A stretch of DNA of 58,692 bases from Chthoniobacteraceae bacterium (GTDB taxonomy: Bacteria; Verrucomicrobiota; Verrucomicrobiia; Chthoniobacterales; Chthoniobacteraceae). A program made the translations under genes and the position numbers. Location of the stretch: assembly GCA_947449735.1 (NCBI GenBank), contig CANFTB010000032.1, positions 1-58,692 of the forward strand, read 5' to 3'. Positions 8,180 to 17,147 of the stretch are shown piece by piece (position 1 is the stretch's first letter; every line of letters starts with the position of its first letter). The notes under the pieces are model-generated. The model saw only the letters and a program-made list of their open reading frames with translations, was not told the DNA's origin and searched no databases.

Positions 8180-9439
8180 ATGAACAAGCTTTCCTCCCGT
8201 TCGCGAATTCTCGTCGCTGGATTGCTTCTGGCGGCATGCCTCGTGGTGCTCTGGTTTTCGCGCTTTGGGGGAACGTTCCAGCAGACAGCTACGGACGCGG
8301 CGCCGGCCAGCCCTACGGCAGCGCCTTCTGAGCCGCAACGCGCAGCCGGCGCAGGAGGGGAACTGGTCGACTTGAGTCCGGCCCTGACGGACCGCGGCGA
8401 GCCTTCGCAGCCGCGCGGAGTCAACGGGACGAACCTGTACTTGAAGGCATCCGCGCTTTTGAAGCAATTGTCTGAAGCAGAATGGAAGATGATCAAGCAG
8501 CCGCGCGAGGAAGTCGCGGAGGCTGAGGCAAAGGCGCTTTACGAAAAGTTGAAGCCGGTCCTCGCGCTCATTCATGACGCCGCACGGGCGGACTATTACG
8601 ACTGGGGTCTGGGGGAAGTTTCTATCGACAAGCCAATGCCCCAGTATCGGATCATCCTCGAACTCGCTCAGGCGGCTCTGTGGAGCGCGGCGTACCGATT
8701 TGCTGAAGATCCTGCGGGCGCGATCGAAGATCTTGCGGCTCGCGCGAAGATTCCGCGCAGCGAGACGCATCTCTTGATAGGAGGTTTGGTGGTATCGTCG
8801 ATTGAGGGCAGCGCCTTGGATGTTATTCGGGAGAACGCAAGGCATCTGGACGCCTCGACGCTCGAGCGGGCGCGCACGTTCCTCGCCGAATCCACCTTGA
8901 ATCAGGACGTGAGCCGCGCATTTGCGGGCGAGGCTGCTCTGATGGATCCGGTCTTTAACACGCTCTCCGCCATGAGCCCCGAGGAGCGCCTGAAGTACGC
9001 ACGGTCGCTCTGGGGCATCGACCTCGGACCGGCAGCGGAGAAGGTGCTTCTGGATCCTGAACGCCTCGCAGACGAGGCGAGTTTCATCAAGAGGATCGAA
9101 GCGCAAATGGCGGAGGCGATGAGCTGGCCGGATGCTCAATTCAAAGCCTGGAACAGCGAGTTCACCGCGCGCCTGGTCGATTATCCGCTCGCTGCTCTGT
9201 CGCTGCCTGCTCTTGGTGGTGTGCGCGATGCATTCCGTCGGGTTCAAGTCGAACGCGAGATGCTTGCCGCGGGGCTTGCCATACTTTCCTCTGGCCCCGA
9301 GGCGGCTGCTCTCGCGCGCGACCCTGGCACTGGAAATCCGTTTTCGTACACGACATCGGCGACGGGATTTGAGCTGCGCTCGCCAACCCTGGACAAGAAG
9401 GGCAAACCTATCTCCATGCGGTTTGCCGCACCGAAATAG
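8180..9439 (+). CDS. Membrane-anchored protein of unknown function
   Basis: A 419-residue protein that I do not recognise. It opens with one hydrophobic segment (ILVAGLLLAACLVVLWF, residues ~10-26), then a proline/alanine-rich stretch to about residue 60 and a mostly helical body with many charged residues. A signal anchor with a periplasmic domain is likely; the LAAC could also be a lipobox. It stands alone, pointing toward the minus-strand DUF1501 gene 22 bases away. Coding bias and the lack of a plausible antisense alternative support it as real. Confidence 0.7.
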   Translation: MNKLSSRSRILVAGLLLAACLVVLWFSRFGGTFQQTATDAAPASPTAAPSEPQRAAGAGGELVDLSPALTDRGEPSQPRGVNGTNLYLKASALLKQLSEAEWKMIKQPREEVAEAEAKALYEKLKPVLALIHDAARADYYDWGLGEVSIDKPMPQYRIILELAQAALWSAAYRFAEDPAGAIEDLAARAKIPRSETHLLIGGLVVSSIEGSALDVIRENARHLDASTLERARTFLAESTLNQDVSRAFAGEAALMDPVFNTLSAMSPEERLKYARSLWGIDLGPAAEKVLLDPERLADEASFIKRIEAQMAEAMSWPDAQFKAWNSEFTARLVDYPLAALSLPALGGVRDAFRRVQVEREMLAAGLAILSSGPEAAALARDPGTGNPFSYTTSATGFELRSPTLDKKGKPISMRFAAPK

Positions 9440-9461
9440 AGAGCGGCACTCTGGGGGCGGG

Positions 9462-10934
9462 TCAGGAAAGGATGCCCTTCACGAGCTCGCCGTGGATGTC
9501 TGTGAGTCGGAAGTCCCTGCCTTGATACCGGAACGTGAGGCGCGTGTGGTCTACGCCCATCAGGTGCATGATCGTGGCGTTCAGGTCGTGCACATGGACG
9601 GGATTCTCCGTGATGTTGTAGCAAAACTCGTCCGTCGTCCCGTAGGTGAGCCCCTTTTTGACCCCCGCCCCCGCGAGCAGCATGGTAAAGCAGCGCGGAT
9701 GGTGGTCGCGTCCATAACTCGTCTCGGTGATCGCGCCTTGCGAATAAATGGTCCGTCCAAACTCGCCGCCCCACACAATGAGCGTGTCGTCCAAAAGCCC
9801 GCGCTGTTTGAGGTCTTTGATAAGCGCCGCGGTGGGCTGGTCGGTGTCGCTGCACTGTCCGCGCACCGCCGGCGGCAGGCCGCCGTGGTGGTCCCAGCCC
9901 ATGTGGAAGAGTTGGATGAAACGTACGTCCCGCTCCGCTAGTCGGCGGGCGAGCAGGCAGTTCGCCGCGTAGGTTCCGGGTGTGCGCACCTCCGGGCCGT
10001 ATTCCGCCAGCACGCTTTCGGGTTCGTTGGAGAGGTCCGTCAACTCGGGTACGCTCGCCTGCATGCGGAAGGCCAGTTCGTACTGCGCGATGCGGTTGAG
10101 AATCTCGGGATCCCCAAGCTGCTGGTGCTTGTGCTGGTTGAGGCTTGCGAGCTCGTCGAGTGTATCGCGTCTCAGGCTGCGGTCCATTCCCGCGGGGTTG
10201 TTCAGGTAAAGAACAGGCTCGCCCTTGTTGCGGAACTTCACCCCCTGATACTTTGCGGGCAGAAACCCGGCGCTCCAGAGCCGGTCGTACAGCGGTTGGT
10301 CGCTCTTGCGTCCCGTGCCAAAGCTGGTGAGCACCACGTACGAAGGCAGGTCCGAGTTTTCACTCCCCAACCCGTACGCTGTCCAGGCGCCGATGCTCGG
10401 ACGCCCAGCCAATTGCGAGCCGGTCTGCATAAACGTGATCGCGGGGTCGTGATTGATCGCCTCCGTGTACATGGAGCGGACGACGCACCACTCGTCCGCG
10501 ATGCCGGCCATGTGGGGCATCACCTCGCTGAACCAGGCGCCCGACTGCCCGTGCTGCGCAAACTTGAAAATGGAAGGCGCGATCGGAAAGGACTTTTGGC
10601 CCGAGGTCATCGTGGTCAGCCGCTGGCCTTTGCGGATGGAGTCAGGCAGATCCTTGCCGCGCTGCTCCTGCATCTGCGGCTTCGGATCAAACAGGTCCAT
10701 CTGCGAAGGCGCCCCGCTTTGAAACAGATAGATGATGCGCTTTGCCTTCGGGGCGTGGTGCGGAAACCCCTGCAGCATCGCCCCCTGTGCCGGGGCTGCG
10801 GCTCCCGCCCCCAGCAGCCCGCCAAGCGCGGCTAGACCGATACCGCCGCCGGACTGGCGCAAGAAAGTCCGGCGAGTGACCGCCTCGCGGGCCGCGGCGT
10901 CCAGGGAAAGAAAGTGCGAATCGTTGCAGTTCAT
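9462..10934 (-). CDS. DUF1501 family protein (pair 1)
   Basis: A 490-residue exported protein of the DUF1501 family, distantly related to the alkaline phosphatase/sulfatase superfamily. A Tat leader is visible (VTRRTFLRQSGGGIGLAAL). Family landmarks are YLFQSGAPSQMDLFDPKPQ, the middle VRFIQLFHMGWDHHGG, VWGGEFGRTIYSQ and the closing HDLNATIMHLMGVDHTRLTF. The start is only four bases after the stop of the upstream PSD1 gene, so the two are translated from one message. Of the five DUF1501 proteins in the window this is the only one whose pair lies on the minus strand. The catalytic role of DUF1501 is not established. Confidence 0.9.
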   Translation of the reverse strand: MNCNDSHFLSLDAAAREAVTRRTFLRQSGGGIGLAALGGLLGAGAAAPAQGAMLQGFPHHAPKAKRIIYLFQSGAPSQMDLFDPKPQMQEQRGKDLPDSIRKGQRLTTMTSGQKSFPIAPSIFKFAQHGQSGAWFSEVMPHMAGIADEWCVVRSMYTEAINHDPAITFMQTGSQLAGRPSIGAWTAYGLGSENSDLPSYVVLTSFGTGRKSDQPLYDRLWSAGFLPAKYQGVKFRNKGEPVLYLNNPAGMDRSLRRDTLDELASLNQHKHQQLGDPEILNRIAQYELAFRMQASVPELTDLSNEPESVLAEYGPEVRTPGTYAANCLLARRLAERDVRFIQLFHMGWDHHGGLPPAVRGQCSDTDQPTAALIKDLKQRGLLDDTLIVWGGEFGRTIYSQGAITETSYGRDHHPRCFTMLLAGAGVKKGLTYGTTDEFCYNITENPVHVHDLNATIMHLMGVDHTRLTFRYQGRDFRLTDIHGELVKGILS

Positions 10935-10938
10935 AAAA

Positions 10939-13900
10939 TTAAGGACGGGATACGAGTTCGTCTAGGTTCAGCAGTACGTTGGCTGTCACGGTGTAGGCAG
11001 CAAGTTCAGCGGCCGGCAGTGCCTGCGAGGGCTTGGAATCACCCGCCGAGACCAGCTTCTGCGCGGCTGCGTCGTCGGGCGCCAGCCGCTCAAGGCGCGC
11101 CTTGAGCTTCTGGATGACAGTCTCCTTTTCAAACGCATCCGGCTTCCGCGCCAGCACGCGCTGAAAGGCCCAATCGACCCGGGACTCGGGCGTGTTCCCG
11201 CCCTCCAGCAACATGCCCTCCGCCAGCTTGCGCGCCGCCTCGACATACGTCACTTCGTTCAAAAGCGCGAGCGCCTGGGTCGGCGTGTTTGAGCGGCTCC
11301 GCTTGACCGTGCAAATCTCACGGCTCGGGCTGTCGAAGAGGAGCATCGAGGGCGGCGCCGCCGTACGCTTCCAAATGGTGTAAAGCGTCCGCCTGTAGAG
11401 GCCCTCCCCGGTCTCGGCTTTATAGTTGCGGAGGTTGCCGTAGACGCTGGTCTCGTCCCATACGGCGTCAGGCATGTACGGCCGCACGCTTGGGCCGCCG
11501 ACCTTGTTCACCAGCAGGCCGCTCAAAGCAAGAGCCTGGTCGCGAAGCATCTCGGCAGACAAGCGGAGCCTCGGCATGCGAGCAAAGAGGCGGTTTTCCG
11601 GATCCTTCGCCAGGTGCTCCTCGGTGACCGTGGCGGACTGCCGGTAAGCTTCGCTCGTCACCATCAGGCGCAGCATCGCTTTCATGTCCCACTTCAGGCT
11701 CACGAACTCGGTGGCCAGCCAGTCCAGGAGCTCCGGATGAGAAGGCCACTCCGCCTGCGAGCCGAAATTCTCTGTCGTCTTTACGATTCCAACGCCGAAA
11801 AACTTCTCCCACGCGCGGTTGACCCAGACCCGAGCTGTCAGCGGATGTTCGCCGGAGACCAGCCATTTCGCGAGCCCCAGACGGTCGTTGGATGCTCCTT
11901 CAGGGAGTGGCGGCAGGACAGCCGGGAGCGCTCTAACGACCTCTTCCGCGGGCTTGTCGTACTCGCCGCGCGTCAGGATGAACGCGGGACGTGGCTTCGC
12001 CGCCTCTCTCATGACCATCGAGCTGTGCTGCGAATCGGTGGTCTCCTTGAGCTTTTTGCGAAGGTCCATCAGGCGGGTCTCGGTCTGGCGCACCGGATTG
12101 CTGGTGTTCGCGAGGTAAAACTTCTCGATTTCGGAACGCTGTGCTGCGGAACGTTTTGCCGGCACTGCTAAGAGCGCCGTGCTGAGGCTTCCCGAAACGC
12201 CCTCGCCGTTCAGCGTGACGGCGGCCGGGGGAAGCGAGGTGGTTTGAATTTTGAAACGCCCGACATTGTGGTCTCCGAAACTGGAGGCGTGCACAAGCCG
12301 CACAGTCAGGGTGGCGTCCGGCGGAACGTCCAGCGGGTCACAGACAAAAACGGCCTTACGCGGGACCCTCTTTGTGGGGTCTGCACCGTCGACAGCCCAC
12401 CCGACCTTGCCCGTCTTCTTGTCCGCCACCCTCTTGCCTTTCACCGGCTTGGGCTGCCCGTCGACGATCTTCGCTACCTCATAGCCCTTTTGTTCGTAAT
12501 CAGCCTCGGCCCGGATGAAATGCGCTGGCATCGCCTCCGCGGCACCCGGGATCTGGATGTCGACCTCGACTCCGGTTAGGACGAAGTTTCCGCCGCCGCT
12601 GCGTCCAAGACTCTTTTGAGGAGACGACTCGTCTGGAAGGACCTCCAGTTGGATGCCGGTGAACTGGCCGGGCTCGGGCTTGAGAGTGATTTCATAGGTG
12701 TCGTTTGGAGGGTTTTTACCGCCGGCGACCACCGAACCGTCCTCCCGCGTGGTGAGCTGTGCACCGCCGAGGCTGCGCGCCTCCTGCACCATCGGGGTTT
12801 TCCACGCCAGGGAAAGGTCCGCGAGCTTTGCAGTGAAGTCCTTTTCCCAAACCGAGATGGCCGCGGGCAGTTCTTTCCGGAAGCCTGCGAGCTCCGTTTC
12901 AGCCGCTTTGATGTCCGCTTCCAAGTCGGCAAGCTGCTTGGTTTCCTCGGGCGTCGGCAGAAAGAGGACGGGCTGGGTGTTGCCTCCCTTTTTTGTCTCC
13001 CCGCCCCCGCCGAACTCGCCCAGCACACCGGTCTCGTCGCACGAGTTGAAGTAGCTGAACAGCTGGTAGAACTCCCTCTGGCTGATGGGGTCGTACTTGT
13101 GGTCGTGGCAGCGGCAGCAGTTCAACGTCAACGCCATCCAGGTGAGGCCGGTCGTTTCGACCCGGTCGATGACCGTTTCTGTGAACCATTCCTCCACTAT
13201 GCGGCCGCCCTCGCCGTTGAGGCGGTGGTTCCGGCTGAAGCCCGTCGCAATAATCTGGTCCTTAGCGGGATTCGAAAGCATGTCCCCCGCAAGCTGCTCG
13301 ATCGTAAACTGGTCGAAAGGAATGTTGCGGTTGAATGCGCCGATGAGCCAGTCCCGCCAGTGCCACATTTCGCGGCTCGTGTCGCTTTGAAACCCGTTGC
13401 TATCGGCGTACCGGGCGAGGTCCAGCCAAGGCGCTGCCATATGCTCTCCGTAAGCCGGCGAGGCCAGAAGCCGGTCCACCAAACGCCCATAGGAGCCGGG
13501 GGCCTTGTCAGCAAGAAACGCAGACAACTCGGCCGGGGTCGGTGGAAGACCCGTCAAATCGAGGGATACCCTCCGGATCAGCGCCTCCCGCGAAGCCTCC
13601 TGCGCCGGTCTGAGGCCGGCGCTCGACAGCTTGGCGCGCACAAAACCGTCGATTGGATTTTCTGCGGCCAAAGGCGGCTCCACTCGGACGGGCGGGATAA
13701 AGGCCCAGTGCCCCTCATATTCGGCTCCCTGCAACACCCAGTTGCGCAGCGTTTCCTTTTGCGCGGCGCTGAGGTTTTTGTGCAGCTTGTTCGGCGGCAT
13801 TATCTCATCGGCGTCCTTGCTATGAATCCGGCCGATGATCTCGCTCTGGTCAGGCTTCCCCGGAACAATAGCCGTGGCACCGGACTTTGCGGGCTTGACC

Positions 13901-14094
13901 GCCTCCGCGCGAACGTCGAGCCGGAGGCCCCCCTTGCGCTCCTTTTCATCGGGTCCGTGGCAGTGGAAGCACGTATCCGAAAGGATCGGGCGAACATCCC
14001 GGTTGAAGCGGACCTTATCCGAGCCAAAGGAGCGCGCGGACAGGAGGATCAGACAGAGCGCGGCTGGCGCAAGGCTGGATAACGACATAATCAT
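10939..14094 (-). CDS. PSD1-type cytochrome/DUF1549/DUF1553 protein (pair 1)
   Basis: A 1051-residue exported protein. After a signal peptide (MSLSSLAPAALCLILLSARS) comes a planctomycete cytochrome C domain with haem motif CFHCH at residues 42-46. DUF1549 spans roughly 145-350 and includes a second motif CCRCHDHKYDPIS. A long middle region (~380-690) contains a galactose-binding-like part (GQFTGIQLEVLPDE), and DUF1553 runs from ~720 to the end (LGLAKWLVSGEHPLTARVWV). The family is tied to periplasmic, cytochrome-dependent carbohydrate breakdown but its reaction is unproved. Start at 14094 or 14088; the frame upstream has no family similarity. Confidence 0.88.
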   Translation of the reverse strand: MIMSLSSLAPAALCLILLSARSFGSDKVRFNRDVRPILSDTCFHCHGPDEKERKGGLRLDVRAEAVKPAKSGATAIVPGKPDQSEIIGRIHSKDADEIMPPNKLHKNLSAAQKETLRNWVLQGAEYEGHWAFIPPVRVEPPLAAENPIDGFVRAKLSSAGLRPAQEASREALIRRVSLDLTGLPPTPAELSAFLADKAPGSYGRLVDRLLASPAYGEHMAAPWLDLARYADSNGFQSDTSREMWHWRDWLIGAFNRNIPFDQFTIEQLAGDMLSNPAKDQIIATGFSRNHRLNGEGGRIVEEWFTETVIDRVETTGLTWMALTLNCCRCHDHKYDPISQREFYQLFSYFNSCDETGVLGEFGGGGETKKGGNTQPVLFLPTPEETKQLADLEADIKAAETELAGFRKELPAAISVWEKDFTAKLADLSLAWKTPMVQEARSLGGAQLTTREDGSVVAGGKNPPNDTYEITLKPEPGQFTGIQLEVLPDESSPQKSLGRSGGGNFVLTGVEVDIQIPGAAEAMPAHFIRAEADYEQKGYEVAKIVDGQPKPVKGKRVADKKTGKVGWAVDGADPTKRVPRKAVFVCDPLDVPPDATLTVRLVHASSFGDHNVGRFKIQTTSLPPAAVTLNGEGVSGSLSTALLAVPAKRSAAQRSEIEKFYLANTSNPVRQTETRLMDLRKKLKETTDSQHSSMVMREAAKPRPAFILTRGEYDKPAEEVVRALPAVLPPLPEGASNDRLGLAKWLVSGEHPLTARVWVNRAWEKFFGVGIVKTTENFGSQAEWPSHPELLDWLATEFVSLKWDMKAMLRLMVTSEAYRQSATVTEEHLAKDPENRLFARMPRLRLSAEMLRDQALALSGLLVNKVGGPSVRPYMPDAVWDETSVYGNLRNYKAETGEGLYRRTLYTIWKRTAAPPSMLLFDSPSREICTVKRSRSNTPTQALALLNEVTYVEAARKLAEGMLLEGGNTPESRVDWAFQRVLARKPDAFEKETVIQKLKARLERLAPDDAAAQKLVSAGDSKPSQALPAAELAAYTVTANVLLNLDELVSRP

Positions 14095-14438
14095 ATGATT
14101 CCGAGAGGAGCTACACCTTAGAGAGTATTCTCCCGAGCGTTGAGGAAGCAATACCCCGGGGCGAAATCCTCATGCCGAACGCTTGCCCGGCCAGTGCGAT
14201 AGGATTGACTGGTGCCGGAGTTTAGCGGGTTCTGGTCCTGCGGGTTCAAACACCGGCTCTGATTCGCAGCGAGAAATGGGGGGCCGCCTCTGCCCTCGCT
14301 AGCTGCGCAAGGCGTGGAGGTCTTTTACTCTCACCACCTTTTCCGGGCGCTGCCCATGCCCAGCGCGACGGCTGACCGTCACGTTTTCGCGTGACAGCAG
14401 GCGGAGTTTGCCGGATTGCACGGGTGGTTGATTCATTG
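14095..14438. promoter_or_regulatory. Divergent intergenic region between PSD1 (pair 1) and the sensor kinase
   Basis: This 344-base stretch lies between two divergent starts and should hold both promoters. I find no gene in it. A 6-bp stem GTCACG (14378-14383) with CGTGAC (14390-14395) around a 6-base loop sits about 45 bases before the kinase start. The PSD1 start has no clear Shine-Dalgarno sequence. No copy of the 14-bp palindrome seen at 17097 is present here. Confidence 0.4.
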
Positions 14439-16430
14439 ATGATGTCCGCAGTGAACGCGCCCCGCATTTTCCGGATGGTTTTTTGCTGTCTCATTCTGGG
14501 CGGCTCCGGGAACTGTCTTGCCGATGGCCCCCCTCCGTCCGGGTGGATGCGGATGCTGAGGCCTCGTCTTTCCGCTGTCGAACAGCAGCTTGCGGCCGCT
14601 GACGAAACACTTTCCGCGCTCCCCCCGGAGCCCTTGTTGCAGGCCAACGCCCACATCGGCTACCACAGTGGGTTTGCGAAATCAGCAGATTCAGTGCGCT
14701 GGATTCAGGTCGACCTTGGCGCGGAGTACCCGATTGACTCGGTGGTTATGGTGCCCGCGTCACTGGGTGACGGCCGGGCCTTTGGATTTCCATCTTCATA
14801 CAAGGTCGAGGCGAGCGTGGATCCAGGATTCCAAGAGGCGGCATGTCTTGTGGAACTCACGGACTGCGACGGCGTTCTTTCCCCGCTGCCCCGTGCGCAT
14901 CCCGGGCATGGAAGAACGGCGCGCTTTGTCCGCATGACCGTCACGGGACTCACTCCCCAGCCCAGGGCAAAATCCCGTTTCGTGTTCTGCCTCGGCGAAC
15001 TGCTTGTGTTCAGCGGAGGCCGCAACGTGGCACTGGGCGGAGCCGTGGAGGCCCAGACCCGGTTTGAGACGCCACCCACCTGGTTCGCGCAAAACCTGGT
15101 CGACGGCGTCTACTCGCCCGGCGTGGCGTCCGTTCCAACCGCCACGATGACAAACGGATGGCATAGCGCGATTTTCAAGGATTCTTCCAGCACCTCCTGG
15201 GTGCAGGTCGACCTGGGTGGAAGCCACCGGGTGGACGAGGTCAGGCTGATACCAGCGCACCCTCCAGACTTTCCGGACAGGGCAGGGTTTGGTTTCCCCC
15301 CGCGGTTCAAGGTGGAGGGGAGCCTTGGAAAGGATTTCCATAAGGCGTTCCTTGTTACGGATCATACGAACGGCGAGCACCTTCCGCCCGGGGATGTTCC
15401 CGTGGCCTTCAAAGTGCCCGGCATCGAAATGCGGTACCTGCGCGTGACGGCCACTCGTCTGTGGGAGCGCACAAACGATTATGTTTTCGCGCTTTCGGAG
15501 CTTCAGGTGAGGGCGGAGGGGAGGAATGTTGCCTTAAATGCGCCGGTGGAGTCCTCGGATGCAACAGAAACAGGCGGCTGGATGCAGCGGTATTTGGTGG
15601 ACGGAATAGGCGGTGCTGGAGAGTTGGTGGAGGAGGAGGGATGGTTGGGGGGCCTGAGCAGGCGTCGCGAGTTGTTGCAGGAGCGCGAACTGCTGGAACG
15701 CCAGCGCGCCGACCTGGTGGAGACGATGCGCGGCCGTCTCTGGTTGGGCACGGTCCTGACTGTGGTTGGTGTTGTCAGCGGCGCCCTCGTCTATGCGTGG
15801 AGGAGTCATCGAGGCAGAAAGGCGGAGGTGGAGGCCTTGAGAGCACAGGTCGCACGCGACCTGCACGACGAGATCGGCAGCAACCTGAGCAGCATCCGAC
15901 TGATGACGGAAATGGCTTGCAGGCAGGACTCCGGAGTGAGCGAGGCGAACAGCCTGCTGAGGGACATTCAAGGGGTTGCAGTGGAGTCGACGGAGGCGCT
16001 GCGCGACATTGTGCGCCTCTACCGCGAAGGCGGCGTGACGGAACCTGGCGCGGTACTCGAGCAAATGCGGCGGTGCGCCCGCACCTTGCTGTTGGAGACG
16101 GCATGGAGCCTCGATTCCAGCAGTACCCTCGGAGCGCGGGCAATGGCTTTTGGTGATGCGAGGGAGGTTCTGGCCATCTTGCGCGAGGCGCTGCACAACT
16201 GCTCGAGTCATTCGCAGGCGCGGAAGATTCAGATCCACGTGCGGTGGAGCCGCGTGGAGTTGGAGTTGGACATCCACGACGATGGCAGGGGTTTCGACAC
16301 AGGGCTCGCCTCCAAGGGACACGGCATCGGCAACATGCGGGAGCGCGCGAAGGCACTGTCCGGCAGCCTTGAAATTGCCTCGACGCCGGGTGCGGGAACC
16401 ACCATCCGACTGAAAGCACCCCTGCAATGA
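14439..16430 (+). CDS. Sensor histidine kinase with two discoidin-like ectodomains
   Basis: A 663-residue inner-membrane sensor. A signal peptide (~1-30) precedes two tandem discoidin (F5/8 type C)-like domains at about 69-227 and 239-394. The second shows WVQVDLGG, AGFGFPPRFKVEGS, RYLRVTATRLWERTNDYVFA and GRNVAL. A coiled region leads to one membrane helix (~435-455, VLTVVGVVSGALVYAW), then a HisKA_3 dimerisation helix with the phospho-accepting His476 in ARDLHDEIGSNLSS, and an ATPase domain (HDDGRGFD, GHGIGNMRERAKALSG). No HAMP or PAS domain. The stop overlaps the response regulator start by four bases. The ectodomain probably binds a glycan, and the same domain recurs in the PSD1 enzyme downstream. 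The start could be one codon later. Confidence 0.9.
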   Translation: MMSAVNAPRIFRMVFCCLILGGSGNCLADGPPPSGWMRMLRPRLSAVEQQLAAADETLSALPPEPLLQANAHIGYHSGFAKSADSVRWIQVDLGAEYPIDSVVMVPASLGDGRAFGFPSSYKVEASVDPGFQEAACLVELTDCDGVLSPLPRAHPGHGRTARFVRMTVTGLTPQPRAKSRFVFCLGELLVFSGGRNVALGGAVEAQTRFETPPTWFAQNLVDGVYSPGVASVPTATMTNGWHSAIFKDSSSTSWVQVDLGGSHRVDEVRLIPAHPPDFPDRAGFGFPPRFKVEGSLGKDFHKAFLVTDHTNGEHLPPGDVPVAFKVPGIEMRYLRVTATRLWERTNDYVFALSELQVRAEGRNVALNAPVESSDATETGGWMQRYLVDGIGGAGELVEEEGWLGGLSRRRELLQERELLERQRADLVETMRGRLWLGTVLTVVGVVSGALVYAWRSHRGRKAEVEALRAQVARDLHDEIGSNLSSIRLMTEMACRQDSGVSEANSLLRDIQGVAVESTEALRDIVRLYREGGVTEPGAVLEQMRRCARTLLLETAWSLDSSSTLGARAMAFGDAREVLAILREALHNCSSHSQARKIQIHVRWSRVELELDIHDDGRGFDTGLASKGHGIGNMRERAKALSGSLEIASTPGAGTTIRLKAPLQ

Positions 16431-17065
16431 AGGACATTTGGATTATAGACGACCATGCCGTGATGAGGCGGACCCTCGCGGCCTTGATGCGAGAGGCGGC
16501 CGAAATCCGCTCGGTGGTGTCGTTTTCTTCGGCGGAAGACGCGCACGAGGCGTTGCGCGCCGAGGGCGTTGAAAAACCGGCCCTTGTACTCCTCGACATC
16601 GGCCTAAAGGGGATGAGCGGTCTGGACGCCATTCCCATTCTGAAAGGCTTTCTTCCCGAGGCGTGCATCGTTGTGCTGACTGTGTTTGAAGACGATGAAA
16701 AGCTTTTCAAGGCGATCTGCGCAGGGGCGAGTGGATACCTGTTGAAGACGCAGTCCTCGGACGAAATCCTTCGAGCCGTGGGGGAGGCGCTGGATGGCGG
16801 GGCGCCCGTAAGTCCACGGCTGGCGCGGCGCATGATGGAGATGTTCGCCGCACTGGTGCCGCCCCGGCAGGATTACGGCTTGAGTTCGCGGGAGCGGGAA
16901 GTGCTGCAATTGATCGTCGACGGTCTTCTTAAGAAGGAGATAGCGGCCCGCACCGGACTGAGCATCCATACCGTGGACGCGTACCTGCGGCGCATTTACG
17001 AGAAGCTCCATGTGCAGTCGAGGAGCGGCGCGGTGACAAAGGCGCTGCGAGAGAGGCTGCTTTGA
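16427..17065 (+). CDS. LuxR/NarL-family response regulator
   Basis: A 212-residue DNA-binding response regulator and partner of the kinase just upstream (ATGA overlap). The receiver domain has the acidic pair IIDDH at the N terminus, the phospho-acceptor Asp57 in LVLLDIGLKGMSG and the switch Lys in GASGYLLKTQ. The C-terminal LuxR-type helix-turn-helix reads LSSREREVLQLIVDGLLKKE, then IAARTGLSIHTVDAYLRRIY. NarL-type regulators bind inverted repeats as dimers. A perfect palindrome lies 32 bases past this gene's stop, in front of the next gene, which makes that PSD1 gene the first candidate target. Confidence 0.92.
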   Translation: MKDIWIIDDHAVMRRTLAALMREAAEIRSVVSFSSAEDAHEALRAEGVEKPALVLLDIGLKGMSGLDAIPILKGFLPEACIVVLTVFEDDEKLFKAICAGASGYLLKTQSSDEILRAVGEALDGGAPVSPRLARRMMEMFAALVPPRQDYGLSSREREVLQLIVDGLLKKEIAARTGLSIHTVDAYLRRIYEKLHVQSRSGAVTKALRERLL

Positions 17066-17096
17066 AGTAGGCGGGGGTTCTGGTGCCATGAGGCGT

Positions 17097-17110
17097 CACG
17101 CGTACGCGTG
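17097..17110. promoter_or_regulatory. Perfect 14-bp palindrome, candidate response-regulator site
   Basis: CACGCGTACGCGTG is its own reverse complement over all 14 bases. It ends two bases before a possible -35 element (17113) and lies between the response regulator stop and the PSD1 start. An activator dimer bound here would touch the polymerase at -35. Confidence 0.5.
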
Positions 17111-17112
17111 GC

Positions 17113-17141
17113 ACGACATTTTTTGCTTCTCTTGCTATAGT
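17113..17141 (+). promoter_or_regulatory. Sigma70-like promoter for the PSD1/DUF1501 pair 2
   Basis: ACGACA (17113-17118, four of six against TTGACA), a 17-base spacer and TATAGT (17136-17141, five of six against TATAAT). The weak -35 suits an activated promoter. Transcription would begin at about 17147-17149, essentially at the ATG at 17148, so the message may be leaderless; no Shine-Dalgarno sequence precedes the ATG. Confidence 0.45.
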
Positions 17142-17147
17142 AGACCC

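Noticed and set aside
8120..9247. 375-codon minus-strand open frame opposite the anchored unknown protein
   Set aside because: The plus-strand frame has a convincing membrane segment, start and length. The opposite frame is Arg/Leu/Gln-rich and motif-free. I kept the plus-strand gene.
12616..14082. 488-codon open frame on the plus strand
   Set aside because: It lies wholly antisense to the pair-1 PSD1 gene, which has clear family motifs. Its translation is rich in Arg, Pro and Ala with no recognisable motif, the usual mirror frame of a high-GC gene.
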